In this document: in pieces, positions 40,761 to 41,365 of the stretch | Layout of the letters: each line of letters starts with the position of its first letter | Numbering within the stretch: position 1 is the stretch's first letter | Program-made: the position numbers and the translations under genes | NCBI GenBank assembly: GCA_900754475.1 | Contig: CAAECY010000151.1 | Coordinates: 1-41,365, forward strand | DNA from: an uncultured Sutterella sp. | GTDB lineage: Bacteria > Pseudomonadota > Gammaproteobacteria > Burkholderiales > Burkholderiaceae_F | Reading direction: 5' to 3' | Length of the DNA: 41,365 bases | The notes under the pieces: model-generated | Seen by the model: only the letters and a program-made list of their open reading frames with translations | Told to the model about the DNA's origin: nothing | Databases searched by the model: none

Positions 40761-40829
40761 ATTGCAGGATCAACTTTTGATACTCTACGGATTTTTGATC
40801 CTGATGCAATTGATAATTCAGGATTTTTT
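40761..40829. repeat. overlapping inverted repeats that can form alternative hairpins
   Basis: ATTGCAGGATCAA (40761-40773) pairs with TTGATCCT-gat-GCAAT (40795-40810), giving 13 bp with one 3-base bulge. The middle segment ATCCTGA (40798-40804) can instead pair with TCAGGAT (40818-40824), which is followed by a T run on the plus strand. The two pairings exclude each other. Confidence 0.55.
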
Positions 40830-41006
40830 CTTGACCCCGAACTGTCGATACCGTCACTTTAGCACGACTTCCCGGAGGTCACAAGGGTCTCATTGTTTAG
40901 TGTTAACCCTAACCTCGGAGACCAAAACGGCCCTTTTGCCCCTCCCCGAACACCCCTCGAACCACCCCCTGCGCTCCGGGACTTCAAAAAATTTTTTCAT
41001 CGACCC

Positions 41007-41035
41007 TTGACAGGCTCAAAAAACTTCGGCAGAAT
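41007..41035 (+). promoter_or_regulatory. promoter of the tRNA-Lys cluster
   Basis: TTGACA (41007-41012, perfect -35), a 17-base spacer and CAGAAT (41030-41035). An A/T tract at 40986-40998 just upstream could act as an UP element, as at many tRNA promoters. The start would be near 41042, about 45 bases before the first tRNA. Confidence 0.85.
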
Positions 41036-41085
41036 TCAACTCCTCAGTTGATTGTTCCTCTGCCGCTTGGCTGCAGGCCGCTTCA

Positions 41086-41161
41086 GGGTCGTTAGCTCAG
41101 TTGGTAGAGCAGCGGACTTTTAATCCGTTGGTCGTGGGTTCGAGTCCCGCACGACCCACCA
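41086..41161 (+). tRNA. tRNA-Lys (anticodon TTT)
   Basis: A 76-base cloverleaf with a perfect 7-bp acceptor stem (GGGTCGT / ACGACCC), TAGCTCAG D-arm, CTTTTAA anticodon loop, GGTTCGAGTCC T-arm and encoded CCA. It reads AAA (and AAG when U34 is modified) and is a substrate of MnmA. Confidence 0.97.
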
Positions 41162-41183
41162 CAAGTAGGAACTCTCAATTGTT

Positions 41184-41259
41184 GGGAACGTAGCTCAGCT
41201 GGTAGAGCAGCGGACTCTTAATCCGTCGGTCCAGGGTTCGAATCCCTGCGTTCCCACCA
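41184..41259 (+). tRNA. tRNA-Lys (anticodon CTT)
   Basis: A 76-base cloverleaf with acceptor stem GGGAACG / CGTTCCC, anticodon loop CTCTTAA, standard T-arm and encoded CCA. It lies 22 bases after the first tRNA-Lys and reads AAG only. Confidence 0.97.
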
Positions 41260-41297
41260 CCCGATTTTCCGAGTTTCGACGTTTTCGTCGGGACTTT

Positions 41298-41365
41298 GGG
41301 AACGTAGCTCAGCTGGTAGAGCAGCGGACTCTTAATCCGTCGGTCCAGGGTTCGAATCCCTGCGT
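41298..41365 (+). tRNA. tRNA-Lys (anticodon CTT), partial at window end
   Basis: The first 68 bases are identical to the preceding tRNA-Lys(CTT), 114 bases downstream of it; the 3' end of the acceptor stem and CCA lie outside the window. The spacers before the two copies differ, so only the gene itself is duplicated. Confidence 0.95.

Larger units (their letters stand above)
40687..41085. other. divergent intergenic region, recA / tRNA-Lys cluster
   Basis: A 399-base AT-rich region without a convincing gene. Near recA, a minus-strand promoter candidate is TTTTCA, a 16-base spacer and AATAAT, overlapped by a GCCATA/TATGGC inverted repeat (40708-40713, 40729-40734). Then comes the hairpin set at 40761-40829, a GGTCTC/GAGACC inverted repeat around 40886-40923 enclosing AGTGTTAACCCT (40899-40910), and the tRNA promoter (41007-41035). 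A short TCAACT/AGTTGA hairpin lies in the tRNA leader (about 41036-41051). Confidence 0.5.

Noticed and set aside
40762..41010. 82-codon plus-strand frame upstream of the tRNA genes
   Set aside because: TTG start without ribosome site, no family resemblance, and it runs through the tRNA promoter.

Overview
The window reads as a GC-rich chromosome segment of a proteobacterium, most likely an anaerobic or microaerophilic betaproteobacterium of the Burkholderiales (Sutterellaceae-like). This placement is inferred from gene content: a DcuB-type anaerobic C4-dicarboxylate carrier, an oxygen-labile class I fumarase, menaquinone-type HemG, an FNR-like box, an IF-1 of the extended betaproteobacterial type and the order yhdP / nitrilase-like / tldD. 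No 16S gene or other decisive marker is present. I see no phage, transposon, integrase or CRISPR array. It looks like ordinary core chromosome with dense, mostly well-terminated operons.

Layout. 1-4134: dcuB and a class I fumarase on the minus strand, a C4-dicarboxylate pair for fumarate uptake, exchange and interconversion. 4135-8355: a two-gene RND efflux operon (lipoprotein adaptor plus AcrB-type pump) without its own outer-membrane channel or regulator. 8469-12613: the heat-shock cluster grpE, dnaK, dnaJ (minus), in which grpE and dnaK each have an excellent sigma-32 promoter. 12708-17754: hemH, a YheT-type hydrolase and glnE (minus). 17984-24440: yhdP, a nitrilase-like protein and tldD (plus). 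24514-26099: an acyltransferase overlapping a CdsA-like membrane protein. 26196-29301: infA (minus), then hemG and fadD (plus). 29429-31918: an M20 peptidase, a GntR/UTRA regulator and a small S4 protein (minus). 32038-33132: lrgAB (plus). 33214-36078: a DASS transporter and a nitronate-monooxygenase-like flavoprotein (minus). 36120-37214: mnmA (plus). 37336-40686: a TerC-family protein, recX and recA (minus). 41086-41365: a tRNA-Lys cluster behind a near-consensus promoter.

How the genes work together. DcuB, fumarase and the DASS carrier fit fumarate/succinate metabolism without oxygen; the DASS gene carries a 9/10 FNR-type box. HemG and HemH supply the last two steps of haem synthesis. MnmA thiolates tRNA-Lys(UUU), one of the tRNAs encoded at the right edge. 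RecA and RecX form a classical pair separated by an attenuating terminator.

The most unusual observations are a GrpE whose N-terminal arm carries six cysteines in a CC / CXC / CXXC arrangement; three enzyme homologues that have lost diagnostic active-site residues (nitrilase-like Cys and Lys, CdsA-like signature, NMO-like His); a RecX with a 233-residue N-terminal extension; two mutually exclusive hairpins between recA and the tRNA genes; and several palindromes or repeated words in promoters that could be operators.
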